A stretch of DNA of 64,000 nucleotides from Planctomycetota bacterium (GCA_021776785.1 JAJFFF010000051.1:62001-126000), one strand, 5' to 3'; positions 54,701-63,050 are shown, numbered from the stretch's first letter. Numbers and translations: made by a program. The notes: generated by a model from the sequence alone, not told the origin.

Positions 54701-55705
54701 AAGCCCAAAGTCGATCCGACGCCGGCGCCGGTGAAGCCTGACGTGACACCCGCACCGAAGCCTGTGCCTTCTCCGGCATCGGCAAACACACCGCTGGCCG
54801 ACACACGCGTGGGCGAGTGGGTTCGCTACCGCGTGCGGCTTCCCGGCGCGACCGAAGACGGCAAGTTGCTGATTCGCGTTATCCGGGTGACCGGCGAGGT
54901 CGTGGAACTCGAAAAGATTGTCGAAAGCGGAAACGCGAGCTTGCCGCTGCCGACCAAGGTGCAGCGCAACAAGGTGCTGGACGCAATCGGTGCCTACGGC
55001 AAGTTGCTCTCGCACTCGATCGTGCAAAACGCAGACATCAAGGGCGAAAAGTCCGAGCTCTTGACGGCCAACTTGGAGATGCCCGACGGTTCGCGTGGCG
55101 AGATGTTTTTCTCGAACCACGTTCCGGCCTTGGGTCTCTGGAAATTCTCGATGCGCAACCATGTGATTTTGGAAGCGATCGAGTGGGGCGCACCCGCGCC
55201 GACGGAAAAGACGGTACCCGCGAAGGCCGATCCGAAGCCGGAACCGAAGCCGGAACCCGAGGCCGAACCCGACGTTGCGCCGGTCAAGAAGCTGCCGCCG
55301 CATCCCATGGCCGACGCCAAAACCGGGGAATGGACGCGTGTGCGCCACACCCGCGGCGGCATCGAGTTTGAGGTGACGCGCCGGGTGACCGACACCAGCG
55401 ACGATGAGATCACGATGTCGATGACGTTGATCCGCGATGGCGTGGAGTCGCCGGCGCGTTCGCGCACGCGGAAACGCCCGACGGAACTCAAGCCCCGTGG
55501 TGAAGCGGAGGTGGAGTACTCGAACGAGACTCTGACCGTAAACGAAGTCGAGTTGAAATGCGTCGTCATGACGATCGACAACAACGGAATCACAGAGAAG
55601 GTGTGGGTGTGCATGGACATCCCTGTGGATGGCCTGGTGAAGCACGAGCGTGGCGGCACGGTCGTGGCGGAGTTGCTCGCTTGGGGCAACGAGTCCGACG
55701 GCTAA
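51749..55705 (+). CDS. Tricorn-like S41 peptidase with Pro-rich C-terminal extension (second copy)
   Basis: A 1318-residue protein from the ATG at 51749 behind CCAGGAGAACC. It has a signal peptide (cleavage near ASA-K). Many TolB-like blades (RYPSLTPDGKSVVFCYRGDVW; SFSPDGKKIVFDSARGG) precede a PDZ domain (NSTADKSGLRVGDVVTMV) and S41 core (MILDVRNNGGGNIHQQLMQI, VVLCNERSFSDAEVFPYMFQ with the nucleophile near 872). After residue about 950 the first paralog ends, but this copy goes on with a Lys/Pro linker (PDPVKPKVDPTPAPVKP), a beta domain, another PEPKPEPEAEP linker and a second related beta domain. These may bind cell wall or substrate. Confidence 0.92.
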   Translation: MIESIRLPLLGALTAFCMLAGSASAKETQGLRYPSLTPDGKSVVFCYRGDVWISPLDASKSPQRLTIHEDQDTLSRVSPDGKQIAFSSKRHGGYDLYVMPITGGEPKQVTHHSTVEILCEWSPDGKKLLFISNRDAGVGRLDLYEVNVDGNGTPRRLTWDGARDGSYSPDGKSITYVRGFNSIYWDNYKGSANYDIYVLSVDGGKPQRLTKTDGNERYPFYSADSKSIYFVAEEKGVANFYSMPTAGGERKQLTKNKRLDVHRPDMANDHKRVVFELAGKLYWCDLSQSDPKPTPLKLSVQSDVRNSGLEFRTITSGGEQVHLSADGRQAAFVLRGDVWIMAASGGNARRVTQGPTNDQWPRWSPDGKSIAYFTNPRGNADIVVLDVGTGRTRPVTTSPNSEFFHNWSPDGKTIVFCREAGGNKDIWTVDVATRTEKRLTTHPGADDDPSFSPDGKKIVFDSARGGAQAIYTMNVNGSGKRAVVQGPISYQVPSYSPDGKFLVFEAFSPATGGNGLFVASANGGPSMQVSRDGSTACWSPRGDYIYFSATRGRTSGIYRIPAPTSLLFGERVPFIGRVTVDRRKELAQLFDEAHTALRTGFYDAKMHGVNWAALKKKYRPMAVDADNKDEFHNIVRQMLAELGASHLGINGGQRDLGATPNRSQTGHLGLEFEQEPMKDGARRIAKIIANSTADKSGLRVGDVVTMVKGRTLQATTNLDQLLDGTVGKNVSIVYKPLTADGLGTTKNTSIRALSWGQVASLGYSNWVATCAHRVKQGSEGIRGEIGYIHLNAMNPQNLARFQQAVQRWNQNKRVKAMILDVRNNGGGNIHQQLMQILVNRPLATVQMRGGPKVVQPGLYWDKPVVVLCNERSFSDAEVFPYMFQAAKCGPVIGVPTAGGVIGTRDMTLSDGSSFRVPRVGFWGMDGTNLEGLGVKPDIIVEETTEDRLTGKDPQLAKAIEVVAADVKARRKAAKAKTQKKPDPVKPKVDPTPAPVKPDVTPAPKPVPSPASANTPLADTRVGEWVRYRVRLPGATEDGKLLIRVIRVTGEVVELEKIVESGNASLPLPTKVQRNKVLDAIGAYGKLLSHSIVQNADIKGEKSELLTANLEMPDGSRGEMFFSNHVPALGLWKFSMRNHVILEAIEWGAPAPTEKTVPAKADPKPEPKPEPEAEPDVAPVKKLPPHPMADAKTGEWTRVRHTRGGIEFEVTRRVTDTSDDEITMSMTLIRDGVESPARSRTRKRPTELKPRGEAEVEYSNETLTVNEVELKCVVMTIDNNGITEKVWVCMDIPVDGLVKHERGGTVVAELLAWGNESDG

Positions 55706-55730
55706 ACGCGCACCGTATACCGAAGACAAC

Positions 55731-55767
55731 ACGGGCCCGGTCGCTTCGGCGGCGGGCCCGTTTTTTT
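55731..55767 (+). terminator. Intrinsic terminator after the S41 genes
   Basis: ACGGGCCCG (55731-55739) and CGGGCCCGT (55753-55761) form a 9-bp perfect stem with a 13-base loop, followed directly by seven T. It closes the tricorn-like gene pair. Confidence 0.92.
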
Positions 55768-55841
55768 GTGCCGTCCACAGCGACAGGTCTTTGCGGTTCC
55801 GCATTTTGTTTCGAGGATCGAAGATCGGGGAACACGGGGGG

Positions 55842-55847
55842 TAAAAT
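55842..55847 (+). promoter_or_regulatory. -10 box of a probable leaderless transcript
   Basis: TAAAAT lies six bases before the ATG of the prolyl oligopeptidase gene, and no Shine-Dalgarno sequence is present. The mRNA start would coincide with the start codon. No clear -35 box is seen. Confidence 0.6.
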
Positions 55848-55853
55848 CCGGCC

Positions 55854-58016
55854 ATGCATGTAGTAAGGATGGCGTTCATCGGACTTCTGGCACTCGGGAT
55901 GGTGTCCAGTTGCTCCCGCCGCCTCACCCGGGCGCGTAGTGGCCCTGTCGTCTACCAAGAAGCGCTCGCGTACCCGACGACGCGCACGGTGGATCACCAA
56001 GACGAGTACCACGGAACCGCCGTCGCGGATCCCTATCGCTGGTTGGAGGACTTCCAATCCGATGAGGCCAAGGCCTGGGTCGCCGCGCAAAACGAAGTTA
56101 CCAACGCGCACCTCGCGAGTATCCAGTCGCGCCCACGCATCAAGAAGCGGCTTGAGTCACTTTGGAACTATCAGCGGTTTGGCGTGCCGTGGAGCGAAGC
56201 CGGGCGCTACTTCTTTTTTCGCAACGATGGCCTGCAAGACCATGCCGTGCTCTACACCGCGGACTCGCCGCAGGGCGAAGGGCGCATCCTGTTGGACCCG
56301 AACACGATGTCGGACGACAAGAGCGTCTCGGTCGCCGACACATCGGTGAGTCGCGATGGTCGCTATCTTGCGTACGCGATCTCGCGCGGCGGATCGGACT
56401 GGCGCGAAATCTTTGTACGCGACGTCGAGACCGGCGAGGATCTCGCCGCGGACCACATTCAGTGGGTGAAGTTCTCGAGCATCAACTGGGCCATCGACAA
56501 CAGCGGCTTCTACTACAGCCGCATGCCCGCGCCGGAAGATGGCGCCGCGCTCAAGGCGGCCAACTACAACCAGAAGGTGTACTTCCATCGCGTGGGAACG
56601 CCGCAGGCCGAGGACACGCTAATCTACGAACGCCCCGATCAACCGGAGTGGGGGCTCAGCGCAGGTATGACCGAGGACGGTCAGTACCTCGTGATCTGGG
56701 TGTGGCGTGGATCCGGCGGCAAAAATACGATCTTTTATCGCGACCTCGCGCAGGACGGACCGATCACCCCGCTCTTTTCGGAATTCGATGCGCGCTATGT
56801 GCCGATCGCCACCGACGGCACCAAGTGGACCGTGTTCACGAACAAGGGGGCGCCGAAGGGGCGGATCGTCTCCTTGGACATCGCCCGTCCCGACGTGGCG
56901 AACTGGCACGAGGTCGTGCCCGAGAGCCGTTTCGCTATCGACGATGTCGAGGTGATGGGCGAGCGCATCGTTGTCAACCGCATGGAGTATGCGCGCAGCA
57001 AAGTTTCGCTTTACCGGCTGGACGGCACGTTCGAAAAGGAGCTTCCGCTCCCCCTCGGTTCCGTCGGCGGCTTCCGCGGGAAGCGCGCCGACAGCGAGCT
57101 GTTCTTCAGTTTTTCGAGTTTCACGATCCCTTCGGCGACCTACCGCTACGACGTGGCGTCCGGCAAGCTTTCTCCAGTGCGCAAGCCCAAGGTCGATTTT
57201 GATCCGTCGAAGTTCACGACGAGGCAGGTCGCCTATACGAGCCGCGACGGGCAGGACGTGACGATGTTTATCGTTCACAAGAAGGGCCTCGTCTTGGACG
57301 GATCCAACCCGACGCTGCTGTACGGGTACGGCGGATTCAACGCCAAGATGCGTCCGCGGTTTAACCCGGCCCGGATCGTTTGGATGGAGTGGGGCGGCGT
57401 CTACGCGTTGGCCAACTTGCGGGGCGGCGGTGAGTACGGCGAAGCCTGGCACCGCGCGGGCATGCGCGATAAGAAGCAAAACGTGTTTGACGACTTCATC
57501 GCTGCGGGCGAAGCGTTGATCACCAACGGCTACACGTCGAAGAGTAAGCTGGCGATCCAGGGCGGCTCCAACGGTGGATTGCTCGTGGGTGCCTGCATGA
57601 ACCAGCGACCGGATCTGTTCGCGGCGTGCCTGCCGGCCGTCGGCGTGATGGACATGTTGCGCTTTCAGGAATTCACGATCGGGCGTGCGTGGGTGGCCGA
57701 GTACGGCTCGAGCGCGGATCCGAAGATGTTTCCGGTGCTCTATCGGTACTCGCCGTTGCACAACATCAAGAACGGTGTGTCTTATCCGGCGACGCTTGTG
57801 ACGACGGCGGATCGCGACGACCGCGTCGTTCCGGCGCACAGCTTTAAGTACATCGCGCGGCTGCAAGCGGCGCAGGGCGGCAAGGCGCCGGTTCTCATTC
57901 GTGTGGAGACGCAGGCCGGGCACGGTGCCGGCACTTCGACCAGCAAATACATCGAACTCGTTGCCGACCAGTACGCCTTTTTGACGCGGCACCTCGGCAT
58001 GAGGCGTGGCCCGTAG
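55854..58016 (+). CDS. Prolyl oligopeptidase (S9A), lipoprotein
   Basis: A 720-residue protein with a lipobox (MVSSC, Cys20). The seven-blade propeller has the family texture (HGTAVADPYRWLEDFQSDEAK; ...YSRMPAPEDG). The catalytic domain holds LYGYGGFNAKMRPRF, ANLRGGGEYGEAWH, the nucleophile elbow IQGGSNGGLLVGA (Ser near 573), Asp in TADRDDRVVPAHS (near 656) and His in QAGHGAG (near 690). It cleaves short Pro-containing peptides at an envelope site. The Lys/Arg tail is short. Confidence 0.95.
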   Translation: MHVVRMAFIGLLALGMVSSCSRRLTRARSGPVVYQEALAYPTTRTVDHQDEYHGTAVADPYRWLEDFQSDEAKAWVAAQNEVTNAHLASIQSRPRIKKRLESLWNYQRFGVPWSEAGRYFFFRNDGLQDHAVLYTADSPQGEGRILLDPNTMSDDKSVSVADTSVSRDGRYLAYAISRGGSDWREIFVRDVETGEDLAADHIQWVKFSSINWAIDNSGFYYSRMPAPEDGAALKAANYNQKVYFHRVGTPQAEDTLIYERPDQPEWGLSAGMTEDGQYLVIWVWRGSGGKNTIFYRDLAQDGPITPLFSEFDARYVPIATDGTKWTVFTNKGAPKGRIVSLDIARPDVANWHEVVPESRFAIDDVEVMGERIVVNRMEYARSKVSLYRLDGTFEKELPLPLGSVGGFRGKRADSELFFSFSSFTIPSATYRYDVASGKLSPVRKPKVDFDPSKFTTRQVAYTSRDGQDVTMFIVHKKGLVLDGSNPTLLYGYGGFNAKMRPRFNPARIVWMEWGGVYALANLRGGGEYGEAWHRAGMRDKKQNVFDDFIAAGEALITNGYTSKSKLAIQGGSNGGLLVGACMNQRPDLFAACLPAVGVMDMLRFQEFTIGRAWVAEYGSSADPKMFPVLYRYSPLHNIKNGVSYPATLVTTADRDDRVVPAHSFKYIARLQAAQGGKAPVLIRVETQAGHGAGTSTSKYIELVADQYAFLTRHLGMRRGP

Positions 58017-58027
58017 GCGCCCCTTCG

Positions 58028-59593
58028 GTGAGTACCCAAGACATCGGCTCCACGGGAAGCTCCGGCCAACACACGCGGATCGGACTCGTCCTCGCCGACT
58101 CCCAACGGGAGTCCGAGACGCAGACGTTTCTGCAAGGTCGCCTCGTGCTCTTTTACGGCGTATTGTTGTCGCTGGCAGCGTTCCTCTACGTCGCGAGCAG
58201 CATCATCACGGCGATCGCGAATGGTTGGGGCGTGCGTAGTTTCTTGGGCATCGACAAACTGATTCACATCGCGTCGATGGCCATCACGGGTGTGGTGTAC
58301 GTTTTGTTGCGGCGTCGCTCGTTTGGCGAGAGGTCGCTTCGCGCTTTGGACCTGCTCGGGATCTACCTGTTCGCGGGCACGGCCATCATCATCTACGCGC
58401 TCATCTACGAGATGGCCGTGCACTCGATGCCCGCGTTTCTCAGCATTTTCTTGATCGCGCGCGCGATCGTCGTTCCGTCGCCGGGCCGAACAACGTTTCT
58501 TATGTCCGTTCCGGTGGTCTTGGCGTTCATGGCCGTGCAGTTGAGCTACGGCGTAGCGTACGCGGATACGAATATTCCGATGGAGGCGTCGCATTTTGCG
58601 CCTTACGTCCTGTGGAATCAGCTCGTGCTGTGGACTGCCACTTGTGTGGCCGCACTCGCGTCATCGATGCAAATGCGATTGCGGGTCCAAGCGAACAAAG
58701 CGCGCAAGCTCGGACAGTACAAGATCGAAAGAACCCTGGGCGCGGGCGCGATGGGAGAGGTCTTTGAAGCGACCCACGCGATGTTGCGCCGGCCCACGGC
58801 GATCAAGCTGTTGCGCCCCGACATCACCGGGGTCGAGACGATTCAGCGGTTCGAGCGCGAGGTGCGGGAAACCAGCGTCTTGAGCCATCCCAACACCGTG
58901 CGCATCTACGACTTCGGACACACGCCCGACGGCTTGTTCTATTACGCGATGGAGTTACTCGACGGGCGGGATCTCGCGGATTGCGTCAAAGCGCACGGAC
59001 CCATGCCGCCGGCGCGCGTGATTCACATTCTCTCGCAGGCTTGCGGCGCCCTCAAGGAGGCGCACGATCACGGGCTTGTGCATCGTGACATCAAACCGGG
59101 CAACCTCATGCTTGTCCGGCGCGCCGGCGAACACGACGTCGTCAAAGTTGTCGATTTCGGTCTCGTGAAAGACCTTGGCGCGGACTCCTCGTTGACCCAG
59201 GTCGGCACGGTGTGCGGGACGCCGGAAACCATGGCGCCCGAGATTGTGATGGGGCGGGAGGCGTCCGCATCCTCGGACCTCTACTCGCTCGGGGCCGTGG
59301 GTTACTTTTTGCTCACCGGTGTGCCGGTCTTCGACGTCGACGCGCCCATGCAGTTTCTGACGAGTCACATGAACGAGGAGCCCACCGCGCCGTCGTCGCG
59401 CCGCGCGGATGTTCCGGCGGATCTCGACGCCGTCATCTTGCGGTGCCTACGCAAAGAACCGGAGGATCGTTTCGCCGGAGCCGGTGACTTGCGCGCGGCG
59501 CTTGCACGTTGCAAAGACGCGCGCTTGTGGACCGAGACGCACGCTCGGCGCTGGTGGAACGAGACCAAGTTCGGCGACGCGCCCCGCCCGTAG
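58028..59593 (+). CDS. Multi-TM Ser/Thr protein kinase
   Basis: A 521-residue protein starting at GTG. Residues about 35-215 hold six TM helices with no recognised sensor motif. Residues 227-490 are a Hanks kinase: GAGAMGEVFEA, TAIKLL, VHRDIKPGNLMLV (catalytic Asp), VVDFGLVKD and PETMAPEIVMG. The last 30 residues are charged. It is a membrane-tethered signalling kinase. It follows the peptidase gene by 11 bases and may be in its operon. It is unlike the kinase at 42451, which has its kinase first and a single TM. Confidence 0.9.
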   Translation: MSTQDIGSTGSSGQHTRIGLVLADSQRESETQTFLQGRLVLFYGVLLSLAAFLYVASSIITAIANGWGVRSFLGIDKLIHIASMAITGVVYVLLRRRSFGERSLRALDLLGIYLFAGTAIIIYALIYEMAVHSMPAFLSIFLIARAIVVPSPGRTTFLMSVPVVLAFMAVQLSYGVAYADTNIPMEASHFAPYVLWNQLVLWTATCVAALASSMQMRLRVQANKARKLGQYKIERTLGAGAMGEVFEATHAMLRRPTAIKLLRPDITGVETIQRFEREVRETSVLSHPNTVRIYDFGHTPDGLFYYAMELLDGRDLADCVKAHGPMPPARVIHILSQACGALKEAHDHGLVHRDIKPGNLMLVRRAGEHDVVKVVDFGLVKDLGADSSLTQVGTVCGTPETMAPEIVMGREASASSDLYSLGAVGYFLLTGVPVFDVDAPMQFLTSHMNEEPTAPSSRRADVPADLDAVILRCLRKEPEDRFAGAGDLRAALARCKDARLWTETHARRWWNETKFGDAPRP

Positions 59594-59840
59594 TCCGATT
59601 CGGCCCGCGTTTCGCTAGGTCTACCGCGCTAGGGTTCATCGCAACACCGAGGGCCAACAAGGGATCGTGGGTCGAGCGCACCAATACGACAACGTGCGTC
59701 GCAGGATCGCGGTTTCTCGCCGGGTCGGAGTTAGGGGAACCCAGCGTTTTGGTACTCGGTCTGACTGAAAGTAGGCTGTCGCAGCGAGGGCGGCAGGCCC
59801 ATTCTCCGACAGAGCCAATGGGCAGCGGGACGGGAGGCAA
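59594..59840. other. Intergenic stretch before the ABC transporter genes
   Basis: About 250 bases with no convincing gene. The last part (GGGACGGGAGGC) is the ribosome site of the ABC gene. I see no promoter with a clear -35/-10 pair. Confidence 0.4.
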
Positions 59841-59843
59841 ACG

Positions 59844-60755
59844 ATGACGGCGATACGACTTGAAGGCGTTTCCAAGCGCTTCGGCGCACACCAGGCGGTC
59901 GACGATCTGTCGATGGTGGTGGAGCGCGGTTCGATTTTTGGATTCATCGGTCCCAACGGATCGGGCAAATCGACCACACTGCGGATGATTCTGCACATTC
60001 TGCATGCGGATGCCGGCGTGATCGAAGTGCTCGGCGAGTCCGGGCGTCGCGCCGCGAACGACCGGGTGGGCTACCTGCCGGAGGAGCGCGGACTCTATCG
60101 CAAGATGACGGTCCGCCGTGTGCTCGCTTACTACGGTGGGCTCAAGGGAATGTCGGCGCGCCGTGCCGGCGAAGCGGCGGATCGGTGGCTCGCCAAACTC
60201 GAGCTCAGCGAATGGTCCAAAAAGAAGGTCGAAACACTCTCGAAGGGCATGCAGCAAAAGGTGCAGTTCATCGCGACGGTGATCGCGGACCCAGAGCTCG
60301 TCATTTTGGATGAGCCGTTTTCCGGACTGGACCCGGTCAACCTGGAAGTCTTGCGCGAAGTCATTTTGGAGCTGCGACGCAAAGGGACAACGGTCATCTT
60401 TTCGACGCACGACATGACCAAGGCGCAGGAGATGAGCGATTCGATCTGCATGATCTTTCGCGGTCAAAAGGTGCTGGACGGCACGATCGACGAGATCCAA
60501 GCAAGCTACGGGGCGGACACCGTTCGTTTGCGCATCGATGGCGGTTTGAAATCGCTTGGGTCCCTCGACGGGATCGACGCGATGCGCGACTTCGGGCAGT
60601 TTCAGGAGGTGCGAACCGAACGGGACCCGCAGGAGTTGTTGCGAGCGCTCTTAGACATCGGCGCCGTCCACCACTTCGAAGTCACACAGCCGTCGCTCCA
60701 CGACATTTTTGTGCGCATTGCCGGCCCCGCCGCCGAGGAGTTGGCCCGTGGATAA
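59844..60755 (+). CDS. ABC transporter ATP-binding protein (NatA-like)
   Basis: A 303-residue protein with GGGAGG before the ATG. It has Walker A GPNGSGKSTT, Q-loop GYLPEERGLYRKM, signature LSKGMQQKVQFIA, Walker B ELVILDEPFSGLDPVN and a switch His in IFSTHDMTKAQEM. The C-terminal domain is typical of NatA/CcmA-like exporters that also carry a regulatory tail. It works with the permease at 60748; the two overlap by eight bases. The substrate is unknown (sodium or small molecule in NatAB). Confidence 0.93.
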   Translation: MTAIRLEGVSKRFGAHQAVDDLSMVVERGSIFGFIGPNGSGKSTTLRMILHILHADAGVIEVLGESGRRAANDRVGYLPEERGLYRKMTVRRVLAYYGGLKGMSARRAGEAADRWLAKLELSEWSKKKVETLSKGMQQKVQFIATVIADPELVILDEPFSGLDPVNLEVLREVILELRRKGTTVIFSTHDMTKAQEMSDSICMIFRGQKVLDGTIDEIQASYGADTVRLRIDGGLKSLGSLDGIDAMRDFGQFQEVRTERDPQELLRALLDIGAVHHFEVTQPSLHDIFVRIAGPAAEELARG

Positions 60756-62016
60756 AATTTTTCGTGTTGCACGCAACGAGTACCTCAACGTCGTACGCAC
60801 CAAGGCGTTTTTGTTCAGTGTGTTTCTTATGCCGGTGCTGATGTTTGGCGCCATCGGGGTGCAGGCGTATCTGCAGGACAAGGTGGACGTCGATGACCGT
60901 ACGTTCGCCGTTGTCGATGGAACCGGTGCGTTGTTCACCTCCATCGAGCGCGCCGCACGCGCGCGCAACGAAGCGGCCACAAAAGACGGGAAGCAGACGC
61001 GCTCGTATTTCACGCCGGTGCGCGCCGACGGCGACACCGCCGCGCTCTCGGACCAGGTGCGCAAGGGCAAGATCTTTGCGTACATTCGTATTCCTCAAGA
61101 CGCCATCGAGCGGACGGGTGAGATCGCGTACCACTCGCAGAGCCCAACGTACCGCGATCTTGCCAAGTGGATCCAGCAGGTCCTGGTGTCTGAGATACGC
61201 AAACAAAGAATCGCCGCGGCGGGTCTCGACCCGGCGTTGGTGCGGCGGTTGAACGAGCGTCCGATGTTGCGGTCTTACGGACTGGCCGAGCGCACCGAGT
61301 CCGGCGGCGTCAAGAAGGCCCAACGCGTCAACCAAGCACAGACCTACATGATTCCGGTGGCGGCCATGTTCTTGCTTTTCATGCTCGTGATGACGTCGGC
61401 GCCGCTCCTTCTCAACAACGTGTTGGAAGAGAAAATGCAGCGCATCGCCGAGATCCTGGTGTCCTCGGTGAGTCCGTTCGAGTTGTTCCTCGGCAAGCTG
61501 GTCGGCATGGTGTTCGTCTCATGGACGCTTTCGATTCTCTACTTGGGAGGCGTAGCGTTCTTGGCGCATCGATTCGGTTTTTCTTCTGCCATTCCGCCGT
61601 CACTCTATGCCTGGTTCCTGTTCTTTCAGCTGCTCGCACTCTTTATCTTCGGTTCGATATTCTCCGCGTTCGGCGCTGCGGCTTCCGAGATTCGCGATGC
61701 GCAGAGCATGATGATGCCGGCCATGATTCTCGTGATGATGCCGATGTTTGTGATGGGGCCGGTCTTGAACAACCCCAACAGCGGATTCGCCGTGGCCGTG
61801 TCGCTGATTCCGTTTGCGACGCCGTTCCTACTCTTGCTCCGCATCGCCATTCCACCCGGGCCCGCGACGTGGGAGATCGTGGCCGGTGTCGCGGGATCGA
61901 TGGCGTTCACGCTCATGATCGTTTGGGTTGCCTCCCGCATATTCCGTGTCGGGATCTTGGCGCAGGGGCAGACGCCGAGTTTTCGGAAGATGCTCGCGTG
62001 GGTGGTCTCCAAGTAA
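60748..62016 (+). CDS. ABC-2 type permease (NatB-like)
   Basis: A 422-residue membrane protein from a GTG inside the ATPase stop. An N-terminal TM (FLFSVFLMPVLMFGAIGVQAY) precedes a large extracytoplasmic domain of about 170 residues (KVDVDDRTFAVVDGTGALF). Five or six C-terminal TMs follow (MIPVAAMFLLFMLVMTSAPL, NVLEEKMQRIAEILVSSVSP). LLNNVLEEK-RIAEIL is the usual ABC-2 signature. Confidence 0.92.
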   Translation: MDKIFRVARNEYLNVVRTKAFLFSVFLMPVLMFGAIGVQAYLQDKVDVDDRTFAVVDGTGALFTSIERAARARNEAATKDGKQTRSYFTPVRADGDTAALSDQVRKGKIFAYIRIPQDAIERTGEIAYHSQSPTYRDLAKWIQQVLVSEIRKQRIAAAGLDPALVRRLNERPMLRSYGLAERTESGGVKKAQRVNQAQTYMIPVAAMFLLFMLVMTSAPLLLNNVLEEKMQRIAEILVSSVSPFELFLGKLVGMVFVSWTLSILYLGGVAFLAHRFGFSSAIPPSLYAWFLFFQLLALFIFGSIFSAFGAAASEIRDAQSMMMPAMILVMMPMFVMGPVLNNPNSGFAVAVSLIPFATPFLLLLRIAIPPGPATWEIVAGVAGSMAFTLMIVWVASRIFRVGILAQGQTPSFRKMLAWVVSK

Positions 62017-62025
62017 ACTGAAGCC

Positions 62026-62454
62026 ATGCCTCCGTTTCCGTCGGTCAAGGCCATCCTCATTTGCGACACCGTGATTCACGAGGCGGGCACCAATAAGAAA
62101 AGTCTGATTGGGATCTTTGAGGACATCCACGTCACGCACTTTCCGTTTCCGTACCCGCGCGTGGCCGTCTACGTAAATCTGACCGACGCCCACGGCAAGT
62201 ACACGCTGGAGCTCCGTCTCATTGCCACCGAGGACGGGGCGCGCATCGGGAGCGCCACAACGCCCGAAGTCGAGATCGACAGCCCGCTGCGCACGTGTGA
62301 ATTTGCCCTGCAAGTCGGAAACCTCGTTTTTCCCAAAGCCGGCGTGTACGAGTTTCAGATCTTTGCCAACAGCAACCTGCTCGCCACCAAGTCGTTTCAC
62401 GTGAAGAAGATCGATAAGAACCAACAGCCCGACCTGCCTCGCTTCGGCAACTAG
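62026..62454 (+). CDS. DUF6941-like hypothetical protein
   Basis: A 142-residue beta-rich protein: KAILICDTVIHEAGTNKKSL, IGIFEDIHV, RVAVYVNLTDAHGKYTLELR and VYEFQIFANSNLLATKSFHV. The pattern (ICDxV, LIGIFxxI, FPxxHPxFxVYVxLTDGxG) is that of a small family of unknown function, recalled as DUF6941. It begins ten bases after the permease stop and may share its operon. A TAAACT box six bases before the ATG overlaps that stop codon and may be fortuitous. Confidence 0.75.
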   Translation: MPPFPSVKAILICDTVIHEAGTNKKSLIGIFEDIHVTHFPFPYPRVAVYVNLTDAHGKYTLELRLIATEDGARIGSATTPEVEIDSPLRTCEFALQVGNLVFPKAGVYEFQIFANSNLLATKSFHVKKIDKNQQPDLPRFGN

Positions 62455-62483
62455 GGCGCTCCGCGGCGTTCCCATTCCAGACG

Positions 62484-62511
62484 TTGGCGCGGGCCCCGGC
62501 CCGTGTAGAAT
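62484..62511 (+). promoter_or_regulatory. Promoter of tRNA-Ser
   Basis: TTGGCG (62484-62489) and TAGAAT (62506-62511) are separated by 16 bases, a good sigma-70 type pair. The expected start is about 62518, 15 bases before the tRNA. Confidence 0.65.
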
Positions 62512-62532
62512 CGGCGCGCTTGCGAGCACCAT

Positions 62533-62619
62533 GGAGAGGTGTCCGAGTGGTCGAAGGAGCACGATTGGAAGTCGTGTGTGGCGGTAACGTCACCGTGGGT
62601 TCGAATCCCACCCTCTCCG
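62533..62619 (+). tRNA. tRNA-Ser (anticodon GGA)
   Basis: An 87-base tRNA. Acceptor GGAGAGG pairs with CCTCTCC (62612-62618) with discriminator G, and CCA is not encoded. The D loop holds CGAGTGGTCGAAGGAG, the anticodon stem-loop is CACGATTGGAAGTCGTG with anticodon GGA, a long variable arm follows (class II), and the T arm is GTGGGTTCGAATCCCAC. Discriminator G and the long arm confirm serine. It reads UCC and UCU codons. Confidence 0.95.
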
Positions 62620-62632
62620 CGTTTTATTGGTT

Positions 62633-63050
62633 CAACGCCTGACGGCGTTGAGACCTTGACGTTTGGGCGGTTTGGCATGCCTTTGGATGCTCGTTTTCGC
62701 CTCTGGCGGCGGTGGTGCGTGTGCTTTGTGGGCGTCTTTTCGATGGCGTGCGTTTGACCTTGGGGTTTGGTCGGTTTGGCATGCCTTTGGATGCTCGTTT
62801 TCGCCTCCGGCGGCGTTGGTGCGTGTGCTTTGTGGGCGCCTGTTTCGCTGGCGTGCGTTTGACCTTGGGGTTTGGTTGGTTTGGCGTGCCTTTGGGTGCT
62901 CGTTCTCGCGTCTGGCGGCGTTGGTGCGTGTGCTTTGAGGGTGTCTCTTCGCTGGCGTGGGTTTGACCTTGAGGATTGGGCATGCCTTTGGGCGCTTGTT
63001 TTCGCCTCTGGCGGCGTTGGTGCGTGTTTTTTTGGGAGTGTCTAGGTTTT
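62633..63050. repeat. About 104-bp tandem repeat block downstream of tRNA-Ser
   Basis: After the palindromic core CAACGCCTGACGGCGTTG (62633-62650) a unit recurs with starts near 62671, 62775, 62880 and 62976: TTTGGCATGCCTTTGGATGC, then CGCCTCTGGCGGCG, GGTGCGTGTGCTTTG and GGCGTGCGTTTGACC. The first three copies are about 104-105 bases apart and the fourth is shortened. Reading frames across the block are Arg- or Cys/Trp-rich and not protein-like. The first unit resembles the element at 31862-31945. Confidence 0.88.

Noticed and set aside
62533..62619. tRNA-Sec (selC) as identity of the tRNA near 62.5 kb
   Set aside because: The anticodon is GGA, not TCA, and the acceptor stem has the standard seven base pairs; this is tRNA-Ser.
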